A DNA stretch of 64,000 bases, taken from contig JAKAKS010000051.1 of the NCBI GenBank assembly GCA_021813405.1, forward strand, positions 1 through 64,000, in the 5' to 3' direction. The position numbers were made by a program, and so were the translations under genes. Position 1 is the stretch's first letter, and the number at the start of each line of letters is the position of its first letter. Origin of the DNA: Nitrospirota bacterium (GTDB lineage: Bacteria; Nitrospirota; Thermodesulfovibrionia; Thermodesulfovibrionales; JdFR-88). The notes beneath the pieces are model-generated. The model had not been told where the DNA came from. It did not search any database and worked only from the letters and a program-made list of their open reading frames with translations. Positions 20,334-30,879 of this stretch are shown here, in pieces.

Positions 20334-22100
20334 GTGTTTCTAACCTATATTTGGCAATCCAGAGGGCTTTCCGGCATGGACGCGCAGGCCAGATTTTCAT
20401 CCGCCCTGCTGAAACAGCTTGAAACCTGCAAGGAGGCATTCGGGCAGCCCCCGTCGCTGAAATTAAAGCGGCTTGGAAATACCTTTATCGGCCAGATCCA
20501 TTACGAACCTGGCGTCCTTGGGTGGGACCCCTGGATGGACTTTGGAGACACCGGGATAACATGGGATGGGGTATGCGAAGATTTCCTTGGCAAAAAAACG
20601 GACGCCCGCGAAGCACTGAAAATCATAAATATTCTGGATTCGCAACCTGAAAAAATCAGCGCCTGGGAAGGCATGTTTGCTGTTGCCGCATGGCATGAAA
20701 ACAGGGTAATTATCGCCACCGCAGCGGCCGCGTGCCCTACACTATGGCATACGGAGGGCAAACACGGCTGGGCCTGGGGCCCGAAGGCAGGGCCTTTGCT
20801 TGAATTTACGGGGCAGCAGCCGCTTCCTGATAAAGCTTCACTTAATCTGTTTCTTAATTACGGATATTTCCTTGGAGGCCATTCACCTTTCAGAAACGTA
20901 TCCAGATTAGACAGCAGGCTGAAGATCGTTTTGGAAAATGGTGAGAAACCGAGGACTCAATCGTATATATCTGTAGGGGAACTATTGGAAGGAGCCCCGG
21001 AAGGCGCCTGGGACAAGAAAGTTTCGGAAGCTGCCGGCATTATAGTGCGCCGGGTGGAGGCCCAGCTGAAGCACAGCGACTCACCTGTTGTTCTGCTGAC
21101 AGGAGGAAGGGAAAGCAGGTCAATTGTTGCAGCAGCCGGGAAAACAGGCCTGCCATTTGCCACCACAACCGGCGGACCTGAAAATTCTGAAGACGTAAAG
21201 CTGGCATCACAGGTGGCAAAGACCCTGAAGATAGGGCACGGGCTAAGTGGCGGCAGTGCTGAAATGGACCTGATTTGCCGGACTACGGAACGGCTGAAAT
21301 TATGGGCACGGGTAAGCGAGGGCGTGTTGCCGTTGAATTACTGCCTGCATTTAACGGACTACCTGGCCTCCAGGCTGCCATACCCAGGCAGGCGCAGGCC
21401 GGTTTTGCACGGGTCACAACCCGGAATCGGCCGCGGCCTTATGTACAGGGACATTGAAGGCAGGAAGCTGCAATCCATGACATTGCGCGAAGCGCGCAAT
21501 GTTCTTGTCCAGAAAAATCCTTATTTGAAACCCGAACCCGAGGCCGATAACCAGTTGCAGGCAGTTTTTGCGCAGGTTGACAGCGCCTGCGAGGGCATGG
21601 ATGTTACTGCTGACCAGTGGCTGGATCTCTTTTACATTATGAAGAAAAGCCAGATATGGGGGCTGGATGTGCAATCGATGTATGCCCCAGTCCGGTGGGC
21701 CTGGATGCCCCTTTATGACAAACAGGTAATGCGATTGGGCTGGAAATTCACTACGGAGCAAAAAAAATCCGACCGGTTCTTCCTTGAAATCGCCGAGCAT
21801 ATCCAGCCCTCATTGAAAGGAATCATGTGCACAGGGCGCGATCCGGTTAGGGTTAAGCTGGCAGACCGCATCAAGGGCCGGGTTACTAATATGATCTCAG
21901 GTGCGCACAAAAAAGAGATAAACAGAACAGATGGCGGTATCCGGAACCTCTGGAATAATGCCCTGCTTGGCCGCAATGAAAATATGTGGCAGGAATTCAT
22001 TGACAGAAAAGATATTCTGAAACTAATTAATATATCTCCCCAGAACGCATTGTTGTGGCGCCTTGTTACAGTCGATTTCCTTGCAGAGTCATTCTTTTAA
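20334..22100 (+). CDS. Asparagine-synthetase-like protein lacking the catalytic N-terminal Cys
   Basis: PP-loop-like VVLLTGGRESRSIVAAA; C-terminal Asn-synthase-like layout; no MCGI start. Confidence 0.75.
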   Translation: MFLTYIWQSRGLSGMDAQARFSSALLKQLETCKEAFGQPPSLKLKRLGNTFIGQIHYEPGVLGWDPWMDFGDTGITWDGVCEDFLGKKTDAREALKIINILDSQPEKISAWEGMFAVAAWHENRVIIATAAAACPTLWHTEGKHGWAWGPKAGPLLEFTGQQPLPDKASLNLFLNYGYFLGGHSPFRNVSRLDSRLKIVLENGEKPRTQSYISVGELLEGAPEGAWDKKVSEAAGIIVRRVEAQLKHSDSPVVLLTGGRESRSIVAAAGKTGLPFATTTGGPENSEDVKLASQVAKTLKIGHGLSGGSAEMDLICRTTERLKLWARVSEGVLPLNYCLHLTDYLASRLPYPGRRRPVLHGSQPGIGRGLMYRDIEGRKLQSMTLREARNVLVQKNPYLKPEPEADNQLQAVFAQVDSACEGMDVTADQWLDLFYIMKKSQIWGLDVQSMYAPVRWAWMPLYDKQVMRLGWKFTTEQKKSDRFFLEIAEHIQPSLKGIMCTGRDPVRVKLADRIKGRVTNMISGAHKKEINRTDGGIRNLWNNALLGRNENMWQEFIDRKDILKLINISPQNALLWRLVTVDFLAESFF

Positions 22101-22127
22101 AACAGCCGGGGCTTATAAAATTACCTA

Positions 22128-22901
22128 ATGAAAATCTCCGCATTGATAAACAAACTGGCCGAGGCAAGATCAAAGCTGCAAAACCGGTATGCAAATTTAA
22201 TTGCTGAAAACCTGGAAAAAAGAATTCCCCGGGCCGCAGGGCTTTCAATTTCGTTTGATGATGCATATGTTGACGAATGGTTTTCAATAAGGCCGGTTTT
22301 TGACAGATATAAAGTAAAAGCCACTTTCTTTGTAAGCAATTTTGACCTGCTGACGGACGATAAAATCGAAAAGCTGAAAATATTGCGAAGCGACGGGCAC
22401 GAAATAGCGTTTCACGGTTTGCGCCACCTTAACGCCAATAAGTTTGCCGCTGAAAATTCGGTGAGTGAATACCTGGCAGCAGAGATTTTACCTGGCATAA
22501 AAACTATGGTGAGCAGGGGGTTTGCTCCAATAACTTTCTCCTACCCTTATGGCTGCCGCTCGGCCAGGCTGGATTGGGCCCTTTTACAATACTTCAGCCA
22601 TGTAAGAGGGGTTGCCAATGCAAACAATGGCAAAAACCTTTGCGATCAAAAAAGTATTTTTTATAAAAGCTCATCAGGTCTGTTGTTTGGGGCAGGGATA
22701 GACAATATTTATAAAACCAGCATTCAGGCAGTGCAGGATGCACTGAAAAAAGCGGCGGCTCAGAACAGTGTGCTGCTGCTTTTTGCCCACAGGACGTCCA
22801 GCGAAGAAGGCAATTACTGCACGCCAGCGGCCAAATTAGATGCCATTTTCAAGAGCGTGTCAGAGATGGATTTAAAATTTTACAGGATTAAGGACCTTTA
22901 A
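22128..22901 (+). CDS. Polysaccharide deacetylase (NodB-like)
   Basis: LSISFDDAYVDEW, ATFFVSNFD, HEIAFHGLRHLNAN. Confidence 0.82.
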   Translation: MKISALINKLAEARSKLQNRYANLIAENLEKRIPRAAGLSISFDDAYVDEWFSIRPVFDRYKVKATFFVSNFDLLTDDKIEKLKILRSDGHEIAFHGLRHLNANKFAAENSVSEYLAAEILPGIKTMVSRGFAPITFSYPYGCRSARLDWALLQYFSHVRGVANANNGKNLCDQKSIFYKSSSGLLFGAGIDNIYKTSIQAVQDALKKAAAQNSVLLLFAHRTSSEEGNYCTPAAKLDAIFKSVSEMDLKFYRIKDL

Positions 22902-22910
22902 GGAGCCATT

Positions 22911-24416
22911 ATGAAAATCATGTTCATTTATTCGGCCGGCGACGGCTTCGAATCTTCAGGGTTGCTGCGGTCCTGGGCGAAAATGCAGTTCGGCATTTCG
23001 TACATATCATCAATGTTAAAATCGCGCGGCCATAATACAGGCCTTATTGTCCTGTCCAGCAGCCAGCCATTAAACGAAAGGCTGATCAGACAGCATATGG
23101 ATGAATTCGGTCCCGATGTGGTCTGTTTTACCGCCGTTTTTTCCCAATACTCCTTCATTGAGAAAGCAGCCGCGTTCTGCAAAAAAAACTGGCCCGGCAA
23201 GTTCTACGTTGTAGGCGGCGTGCACGCAACCCTTAATCCTCATCAGGTTATAAACGGCCCCTTCGACGCTCTTTGCGTAGGCGAAGGGGAATATCCGGTA
23301 CTTGAATTATGCGAACATCTGAAGGAAAACAGAAAACCGCACGAAATCCAAAATCTCTGGCTCAGGACAGGTGATAAAATTCTCCAGAATGGCACGCGGG
23401 ATTTCATTCAGGACCTGAATGCCCTGCCCTTTGCGGACCGGCAGATGTGGGCGACCTGGATAAAGCAGGATGCGTCGGACGAAATTACATTGCTTGCCGG
23501 CCGCGGATGCCCACATGGCTGCACTTATTGCTCCAACCATTCCATCCGGAAAACAGCAAAAGGCAGATATGTCAGGATGAGGTCCCCGGAAAATATAGTC
23601 CGTGAAATAGAATTGATATATGCCAACTACCCGCAACGCAGGATTTACCTGGAAGCGGAATGCATCGCCCTCGATAAAAAATGGGCCTTTGATCTTTGCT
23701 GTAAACTGGCGGAATTCAACGCTTCCGTTAATAACGAAATAACCTTTGGATGCAATTTCAGGGTATCTGGCAATTCGGTTGATGAGGACCTGTTTGCCGC
23801 GTTTGAAAAGGCCAATATCCGGAAGATAAACATCGGCCTTGAATCAGGCAGCGAACGGGTACGGCGCGAAGTGCTAAAGCGCAATTACTCCAATGACGAT
23901 TTCCTGCGCGCTGCATCCATGGCCCGCCGCCACGCAATGGCGGTGAATGTTTACAATCTTATCGGCATACCCGGGGAAACCATGGACGACCACATGGAGA
24001 CGGTGCGCGTCAACCGCCTCTGCCAGCCAGACAATCTTTGCACCAGCATATTTTATCCGTATCCCGGCACCGAACTCCACAAAGTCTGCCTGGAGCGCGG
24101 GCTCATAAGTGAAACCGTAAATACCTCACAGGAACGCCGCACGGCCGTTCTTGACCTGCCCGGGTTCTCAAGCGCCCAGATACAAAAGGCATACAGGCTT
24201 TTTGAAAAACGTGTATATAAAGGAAGATTCCCGTGGTGGAAAGATCTGCTCCGGTCTGTCTATGGCTGGATGCCGCTTGGGGCAAGGTCCGCATCCAGCC
24301 GGGCAATGGCAAGGGTACCAGTTGCAAGGGCCTTGCGGGCAAGCCTCAAGCAACAGTTATTCGGGGCGGGCAAAACGCCATTAGCTGCAAACCATACGGA
24401 GATACGTTTCAAATGA
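22911..24416 (+). CDS. B12-binding-domain radical SAM protein
   Basis: N-terminal cobalamin-binding-like fold (YVVGGVHATLNPHQVI...CVGEGE), then GRGCPHGCTYCSNH (CxxxCxxC). Confidence 0.9.
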   Translation: MKIMFIYSAGDGFESSGLLRSWAKMQFGISYISSMLKSRGHNTGLIVLSSSQPLNERLIRQHMDEFGPDVVCFTAVFSQYSFIEKAAAFCKKNWPGKFYVVGGVHATLNPHQVINGPFDALCVGEGEYPVLELCEHLKENRKPHEIQNLWLRTGDKILQNGTRDFIQDLNALPFADRQMWATWIKQDASDEITLLAGRGCPHGCTYCSNHSIRKTAKGRYVRMRSPENIVREIELIYANYPQRRIYLEAECIALDKKWAFDLCCKLAEFNASVNNEITFGCNFRVSGNSVDEDLFAAFEKANIRKINIGLESGSERVRREVLKRNYSNDDFLRAASMARRHAMAVNVYNLIGIPGETMDDHMETVRVNRLCQPDNLCTSIFYPYPGTELHKVCLERGLISETVNTSQERRTAVLDLPGFSSAQIQKAYRLFEKRVYKGRFPWWKDLLRSVYGWMPLGARSASSRAMARVPVARALRASLKQQLFGAGKTPLAANHTEIRFK

Positions 24417-25786
24417 TAGTCAGGATCCGGCCACCGCTGGATATAGAAAAAATGACCAGAGTATTAGCCCATGCCCCAGGCCAGGAGGCCATAACGGAAT
24501 TCGAGAATACGTTTGCAGACCGGGTTGGCGCATGCGGCGCGATTGCGGTGGACAGGGGACGCGCCGCACTATTGATGGCATTGAAAATACTGAACATAAA
24601 ACCCGGTGACGAGGTAATAGTACAGTCCTTCATCTTCCATGCCGTCATCGATGCGATACTTGAAACCGGCGCCAAACCTGTCCTTGCGGACAGCCGCCTT
24701 GAAGACTTCAATATCGATCCGGAGTCAATTGAAAGCATGATAACTGCAAAGACAAAGGCGGTAATAGCCACTCACCTTGGCATGCCATGTGATATGGACG
24801 AAATAAGCTGGATAGCCCACAAGCACAATTGCGTCCTTATAGAAAATTGCGCTCACACACTGGGGGCGGAATACAACAAAGCGCCTGTGGGGCGGTTCGG
24901 CAACATGTCATTCTACAGCTTTGACGTGGACAAGCCGGTGTCCACAGGGGATGGTGGCATGCTCCTTATTAATGATCCAGGCCTTTTAAAAAGGGCGCAA
25001 AGCATTCGCGAGAGTTATCGCAAGGTCCCATTGGAAAAGGAAGAGGAGATCGTGTACGGGCTTTTGCTGCATTATCTTGCAACCAGCGAGGACTTTTACC
25101 CCAGGAACGGTTTTTTGCCCGTTGATTATGGCAAGCAGGCGGTAAAAAAGGACAAATTCCTTCAGTCCATGATAAAAGAGGCTGTCCGCGGAGATTGCAA
25201 AACCCAATTCCGGAAATGCATATGGCCGTATATGCAAAAAAAACAGATGTGCGGCGAGAGCAAATCCTGCGAAGCAGGTATTTTTAAGAGGCTCACTGCC
25301 CGCGCACGCATGTTTATTGGGAAACCGAGGATACCCAGGATAGATCATCCTTATCTCTTGATGAACTCATTAAGAAGTTCCGTGGGGGCTGAATGCCAGA
25401 AGGATTACGGGCTATATAAGGCACGGCGTGACCAGAACGCCCAATATTATTCCGATCATCTTAAAACGTCTGCTTTTAAAAACCCGGTGATTTCAAACGG
25501 CAAGAAACCAGCATTCATCAGGTATTGTGTTCTTAATGAGTCTGGATATGCCAATTCTAAAATAAAGGCCACAGCGCTGTCAGAAGGCTTTGAACTTGGC
25601 ATTTTCAACTGGAGCGCGCCGGTCCACTTGTGTTATCCCTATAACAAGTTACTGAATTTCGACCGTTTTAGATTGCAAAAAAGCGAGCATCTTGGGAAGA
25701 AACTTTTCAGTCTGCCAATTCATCCGTATATCAGCCATGAATCGCTGGAAAAAATAACGGCTTTCATGAACCGTTTTGCCAACTGA
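24413..25786 (+). CDS. DegT/DnrJ/EryC1/StrS-family PLP aminotransferase
   Basis: Track ORF starts 24233; ATG at 24413 overlaps the radical SAM stop (ATGA). GDEVIVQSFIFHAVIDAI...ENCAHTLGAEY...FDVDKPVSTGDGGM with PLP Lys. Confidence 0.86.
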   Translation: MIVRIRPPLDIEKMTRVLAHAPGQEAITEFENTFADRVGACGAIAVDRGRAALLMALKILNIKPGDEVIVQSFIFHAVIDAILETGAKPVLADSRLEDFNIDPESIESMITAKTKAVIATHLGMPCDMDEISWIAHKHNCVLIENCAHTLGAEYNKAPVGRFGNMSFYSFDVDKPVSTGDGGMLLINDPGLLKRAQSIRESYRKVPLEKEEEIVYGLLLHYLATSEDFYPRNGFLPVDYGKQAVKKDKFLQSMIKEAVRGDCKTQFRKCIWPYMQKKQMCGESKSCEAGIFKRLTARARMFIGKPRIPRIDHPYLLMNSLRSSVGAECQKDYGLYKARRDQNAQYYSDHLKTSAFKNPVISNGKKPAFIRYCVLNESGYANSKIKATALSEGFELGIFNWSAPVHLCYPYNKLLNFDRFRLQKSEHLGKKLFSLPIHPYISHESLEKITAFMNRFAN

Positions 25787-25795
25787 AAATAAATA

Positions 25796-26749
25796 ATGAA
25801 TAAATTTGCGGGTAACAATTGCGTGCCAATGGTAAACTCGCTTTTCCAGCAACAGTGGTGGCTGGAAGCAGTTGCTTCGGGGCGCTGGGCCGACATCATT
25901 ATAAAAAAGGGTGAAGAACCACTTCTCCGGTTCCCATATGTCATAGAAAAGAAAAACGGCTTCACCGGGCTGACCATGCCGTTAATTACACAAACACTTG
26001 GCCCGTGGCTGAAGCCCATGCAGGGCCGGCAGTCCAGCCAGCTTTCCCTTCAAAAAGAGCTGATGACCGAATTGATAGACCGCCTGCCGCCGCATGATTT
26101 TTTTTATCAGCGGTTCCACTATTCCATATTGAACTGGCTCCCTTTCTACTGGAAAGGCTTTAATCAGACTACGCGATATACATACATTCTTGATGACCTC
26201 TCAAATATCGATAATATCTGGGCAGGCATGAAGCCCAATATACGCAACAAAATCCGGAAGGCCGAAAGGGCCGGAATAGAAGTTTCTGATACCGATGATA
26301 TCGAAACTTTCCTGGACCTTTGCGAACTGACTTTTAAGAGGCAGGGCATGTTGATGCCTTTTACAAGGGATTTCGTGCGGAGACTGGATAACGCATGCGC
26401 CATCAGGGGCGCAAGGAAAATTTACATCACTCGCGACAAGACGGGCCGCCCCCAGACCGGCCTTTTTTGCGTATTCGACGCAAACTCGATGTATAACCTG
26501 ATGCAAGGCGGTGACCCCGAACTGCGTGGAAGCGGCGCCAATGCTCTGGCAATGTGGGAATCGATAAAATTTGCTTCAACAGTCACAAGAATTTACGATT
26601 TTGAAGGCTCCATGATAGAGCCAATAGAAGAGTTTTTCCGCAGCTTCGGCTGTATTCAGAAGCCCTACTTCGAAATCTCCAAAACAAACAGCCGCTTGAT
26701 GCAGATCGGCAGCCAGGCAAAAGGTTTATTAAAACTTTTTTTAAGGTAA
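25796..26749 (+). CDS. FemAB/GNAT-like acyltransferase
   Basis: NIRNKIRKAERAGIEV..., LFCVFDANSMYNLMQGGDPELRGSGANALAMWESIKFA, YDFEGSM typical of EPS-associated FemAB-like proteins. Confidence 0.8.
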   Translation: MNKFAGNNCVPMVNSLFQQQWWLEAVASGRWADIIIKKGEEPLLRFPYVIEKKNGFTGLTMPLITQTLGPWLKPMQGRQSSQLSLQKELMTELIDRLPPHDFFYQRFHYSILNWLPFYWKGFNQTTRYTYILDDLSNIDNIWAGMKPNIRNKIRKAERAGIEVSDTDDIETFLDLCELTFKRQGMLMPFTRDFVRRLDNACAIRGARKIYITRDKTGRPQTGLFCVFDANSMYNLMQGGDPELRGSGANALAMWESIKFASTVTRIYDFEGSMIEPIEEFFRSFGCIQKPYFEISKTNSRLMQIGSQAKGLLKLFLR

Positions 26750-26759
26750 TTTTTTCCAA

Positions 26760-28130
26760 ATGATAACGGTAAAAATTTCCGATAAGTTCATACAGGAAAA
26801 AAAGTACATTATTGATGTGCTGCTTTCGGAGTTCCTGGGCCTTGATTTCAAAGTCTCTGCCGTCCCCGGAAACCGCGATTACGAGGTGATCCTCGAGAAT
26901 GGGAATTCCCTTTTAATCAGGGATTCTTTTTTCAGCCGGTTTATGGATGGACTGGATTATTTAAATTTGAATGAAATACCTGGCAAGGTTGATTTTGTTA
27001 AAAACCAGTTCCTTCCAGGTGAAAATATACCCGTAATTTTCGGTACCCCTGAATTAACCGTCACAAAGAACAAAATAACCTGCGGTATAGACGTATTCGC
27101 CTCCTCTTTTTTCATGCTTGCCCGGTGGGAAGAATATCCAAATAAAAAAAGAGATGTCCATAACCGCTTCCCGGCATGCGAGTCCCTGGCTTACAAAAAC
27201 GGTTTTCTCAACCGGGCAGTTGTAAATGAATATGTAGAAATGCTCTGGAGCATGCTTTGCACGCTGAACTGTGGCCATTCCAGAAAAAAATGGGCTTTTA
27301 CGGTTTATGCAACCCACGACGTGGATTCTCCTTTCCGGTACGCGGACAAAAGCGCAGCCATTGCGGTTAAACAACTGGGAGGAGACCTGTTAAAGCGCAG
27401 AAACCCCAGTGCCGCCGTCTGTAATTTCAATTTGTGGGCAAGGACAACCCTGTTGGATACAAAAAAAGATCCGTACAATACGTTCGACAGCATTATGGAT
27501 TTCAGCGACAGGGCGGGCATTCACAGTACTTTTCTCTTTATTGCACAGGCTGCCAGGCCGGAATTCGACGGCAACTATTGCGTATCGGATAAGCTGCCTA
27601 GAAAGCTGCTGTCCGGCATAGCAAAACGGGGGCACGATATCGGACTGCATTTAAGCTATGGGTCTTTTGACGACCCGGCGCAGACAAAAAAAGAATTCGA
27701 TATATTGAAAACCGTTTGCCTTGAGGATGGCATACAGCCTAAGAAGTGGCTTTGCAGGCAACATTTTCTGCGCTGGGACACACCGGTGACTTTCGCCAAT
27801 ATTGAGGGGGCTGGCATTGATTATGATTCCACACTGTCCTTCCCGGACAGCGCCGGTTTCCGCTGCGGTGTCTGTTACGAATTTCCTGTATTCAATATTC
27901 TTACAAGGGAAAAACTCCGGCTTCGGGAAAGACCGTTGCTGGTTATGGAGTGCACAGTAATCGATCATCGGTACATGGGTTTAGGCGCCGGAGAAGAGGC
28001 CTTCTCATTTATTAAGTCTATTAAGGATACTTGCCGCCGTTATAATGGTGATTTTGTCATACTTTGGCACAACACCAGGTTTGTAGAACCGGCGGAATCA
28101 ACTTTATACGCACGGGTTTTGCAGGCTTAA
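26760..28130 (+). CDS. Polysaccharide deacetylase-like protein
   Basis: YATHDVDSPFR, STFLFIAQAARPEFDGNY, GHDIGLHLSYGSFDD. Confidence 0.78.
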   Translation: MITVKISDKFIQEKKYIIDVLLSEFLGLDFKVSAVPGNRDYEVILENGNSLLIRDSFFSRFMDGLDYLNLNEIPGKVDFVKNQFLPGENIPVIFGTPELTVTKNKITCGIDVFASSFFMLARWEEYPNKKRDVHNRFPACESLAYKNGFLNRAVVNEYVEMLWSMLCTLNCGHSRKKWAFTVYATHDVDSPFRYADKSAAIAVKQLGGDLLKRRNPSAAVCNFNLWARTTLLDTKKDPYNTFDSIMDFSDRAGIHSTFLFIAQAARPEFDGNYCVSDKLPRKLLSGIAKRGHDIGLHLSYGSFDDPAQTKKEFDILKTVCLEDGIQPKKWLCRQHFLRWDTPVTFANIEGAGIDYDSTLSFPDSAGFRCGVCYEFPVFNILTREKLRLRERPLLVMECTVIDHRYMGLGAGEEAFSFIKSIKDTCRRYNGDFVILWHNTRFVEPAESTLYARVLQA

Positions 28131-28150
28131 TCAAAAAAAGTGTTTTTTAG

Positions 28151-29578
28151 ATGAAAACAAAAAAACAAATATTATTGATTTTTGTAATTGGCTTGCTGAT
28201 TTCGTGCGGGTTTTGCCTGCAATCGCAAGCCGCGGTTTTTTATATTGCGCCGCATGGCAATGATACAAGTGCAGGGACAAAAAAATCACCCTGGGCCACA
28301 TTTACCCGTGCGATGCTATCAATGCGCCCGGGAGACACTCTGTATCTTGAAGATGGCGTCTATCATCCTTCGGTCAATTCGCCCCTTGATATTAAAGTTT
28401 CCGGCTTGAAGGATAAAAATATTACCTTTGCCGCGCTGCAGAACGGCAAGGCCGTTGTATACGGGGATTGGGCCAGGGCCCTGCAAATTCACAATCAGGC
28501 TTATGTAGTTGTAAGGGGCATAAATTTCCGCAACAGCGGGGGCGAAGGCAATGCACACGGTTTTGATATTGCAGGAAGCCGTCATATAACACTGGAAAGG
28601 CTTATCATGAACGGCGCATCCGGTGCAAATGCGGCATTGATCAGCCTGGCCGGCTCGCCATATACATTAGTGGAGGACTGCGCCGTAAGAGGGACAGCAA
28701 GGATATTAATTAATATCTATGAAAGCGACCACGTAACAATAAGGAGGTGCTGGTGCGCATGGGCGCGCAACGCTGCTAGCCAGGGGGATGGTGTGCAGGT
28801 TTACGGCTCCAATTACGTTACGGTAGAAAATTGCATAATCGAGGGACAAAACGGGGACGCGTCGGACGGGATAGCTGTTTGGGCAAATACCTATAACCGC
28901 TCGGCGGACCATAACAGAATTTTAGGCAACATTGTAATACAGTCGTCGTCATGGGCATTTCAAAACATCAGCGCCCAACATTTAATTACAGGCAACACGT
29001 TTCAAAATAATGTAGCCATGTTCTCGCGGTTAGGAATACGCCAGGGTGGCGATGACAAAATGAAATTTTTAAATAATACCCTATATGGCATTTCATCCCA
29101 GGCCTATGATGCTTCCGCATTCAAGCCAGACTCGCCTCATGATTCCGGTTTCACCATAAGCCTGGTATCCAGAAATAATTCTTTTGTAAAAGACGGTATG
29201 GGCATTTGCATATCGGGTAAATTCATAGGCGGCATTAATCAAGCTTACAACAATTATTTTGACGTGCGGGTCCCATATTGCGGCATTGAATCGGGAAAAC
29301 ACGATTACCGCATAAATCCGGCGTATAAATATTTAGAATATGGTTATGGCGCATTTCTCATGGTGCCTGAGACACTGCAAGGGAAAGGCGAAAATAGGGG
29401 CGGCATAGGGGCTTCGATTCTGTACCGTTACTTGAATGGAGCGCTCACCAGAACTCCGCTTTGGCCATGGCCGATGGAAAACCGGATAAAATCCGAATTC
29501 GGTGTAAGCCCAACATGGGCCTCTGCCGGGGGCTTATGGAAGACCTTGAAAAGAGTCTACGCATCTGAATACAAATGA
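28151..29578 (+). CDS. Secreted right-handed parallel beta-helix protein (DUF1565-like), paralog A
   Basis: Signal peptide; VFYIAPHGNDTSAGTKKSPWATFTRAM...PGDTLYLEDGVY; repeated N-rich coils; C-terminal TPLWPWPMENRIKSEFGVSPTWASAGGLWKTL. Confidence 0.85.
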   Translation: MKTKKQILLIFVIGLLISCGFCLQSQAAVFYIAPHGNDTSAGTKKSPWATFTRAMLSMRPGDTLYLEDGVYHPSVNSPLDIKVSGLKDKNITFAALQNGKAVVYGDWARALQIHNQAYVVVRGINFRNSGGEGNAHGFDIAGSRHITLERLIMNGASGANAALISLAGSPYTLVEDCAVRGTARILINIYESDHVTIRRCWCAWARNAASQGDGVQVYGSNYVTVENCIIEGQNGDASDGIAVWANTYNRSADHNRILGNIVIQSSSWAFQNISAQHLITGNTFQNNVAMFSRLGIRQGGDDKMKFLNNTLYGISSQAYDASAFKPDSPHDSGFTISLVSRNNSFVKDGMGICISGKFIGGINQAYNNYFDVRVPYCGIESGKHDYRINPAYKYLEYGYGAFLMVPETLQGKGENRGGIGASILYRYLNGALTRTPLWPWPMENRIKSEFGVSPTWASAGGLWKTLKRVYASEYK

Positions 29579-30879
29579 ATGGAAAAGTTTTAATAATCGC
29601 ATATTGCTTTCCTCCAATGCAGGTAATCGGCTCCCAACGTCCTTACGGAATAGCCAAATACTTGAAATACTACGGCTGGGAACCTATTGTGCTTACTGTT
29701 AAGCATCCAGGCAATTCCCCGGCCGGAATAAAAATTATTCCAACGGAATACTCAGACCGGCTGGCAAAAATAAAAAAAATATTCGGATTCAAAGCCGGAG
29801 ACGGCATGCATCAGCAACTGGGCATACCGGTAGCAAAGGATTTCGGATACCCCACATTGAAGAGCAAGGCTATAAAGGCCTTTAGGGAAATTGTTGCCTT
29901 CCCAGACAATGAAATCGGATGGCTCAGGCACGCCATGGCTTCAGCAACAAATTTGATTAGATTGGCGAAAATTGATGCCATGATCAGCACTTCAGCGCCG
30001 GTTACGGCCCATCTGATTGCAAGCAGGTTGAAAAAGAAATTTAAAATACCATGGATTGCCGATCTGAGGGACCTTTGGACGCAAAATCACTACTACAACA
30101 AATCCAAACCCCTCCGCTTTTTTGAGCAGGTACTGGAGCTAAATACCCTTTCTGGCGCAAATGCACTTGTTACAATCTCCAGCGCTTTGGCGGAAGAGCT
30201 TGCCAAACTTCACACTGGCAAGGAAATTCAGTGCATTACCAACGGTTTTGATCCGGATGAATTTGAAGAGATCCGCGCAACAGTGCCTAATAAATTCAGC
30301 ATAACGCATACCGGCAGACTGTATAACGGTAAAAGAGACCCGGTTATGCTTCTAAAAACTCTGGCCAAGCTTATCGACGCAAATAAAATTAAAAGGGATA
30401 TGGTAGAAGTATCATTTTATGGACCGGCAGAAAAATGGCTTTTTGACGACATCAAGAAATTCAATCTCGACGGAATAGTCCGTGTGCACGGGGACATACC
30501 CCGTTCTGACGCAATTAAAAAGCAGAGCCAATCGCAGCTATTACTGCTTTTATTATGGAATGAAAGCAGGGAAAAGGGGGTTTATACTGGAAAGCTATTT
30601 GAATACCTAGGCGCGCGGCGGCCGATTCTGGCTATTGGTGGCGGCAATAGCATCGTAAAAAATTTATTATTGGGAACCAGTTCCGGCGATTTTATTGAAA
30701 CCGAAAAACAATTGGCATCGTCAATCATGCGCTATTACGATGAATTCGTTTTAAGTGGCCTGGTCAAATATAATGGAAATACTTCAATCGAAAAATATTC
30801 ATTCCAGTCCATAGCCTTTGAATATGCCAAATTGCTGAATGCCATAACATTTCACACGGGGCATAAAAGTAATTTATGA
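29575..30879 (+). CDS. Glycosyltransferase family 4
   Basis: AYCFPPMQVIGSQRPYGIAKYL; FSITHTGRLYNGKRDPVMLLKTL; ATGA overlap with upstream gene. Confidence 0.82.
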   Translation: MNGKVLIIAYCFPPMQVIGSQRPYGIAKYLKYYGWEPIVLTVKHPGNSPAGIKIIPTEYSDRLAKIKKIFGFKAGDGMHQQLGIPVAKDFGYPTLKSKAIKAFREIVAFPDNEIGWLRHAMASATNLIRLAKIDAMISTSAPVTAHLIASRLKKKFKIPWIADLRDLWTQNHYYNKSKPLRFFEQVLELNTLSGANALVTISSALAEELAKLHTGKEIQCITNGFDPDEFEEIRATVPNKFSITHTGRLYNGKRDPVMLLKTLAKLIDANKIKRDMVEVSFYGPAEKWLFDDIKKFNLDGIVRVHGDIPRSDAIKKQSQSQLLLLLLWNESREKGVYTGKLFEYLGARRPILAIGGGNSIVKNLLLGTSSGDFIETEKQLASSIMRYYDEFVLSGLVKYNGNTSIEKYSFQSIAFEYAKLLNAITFHTGHKSNL

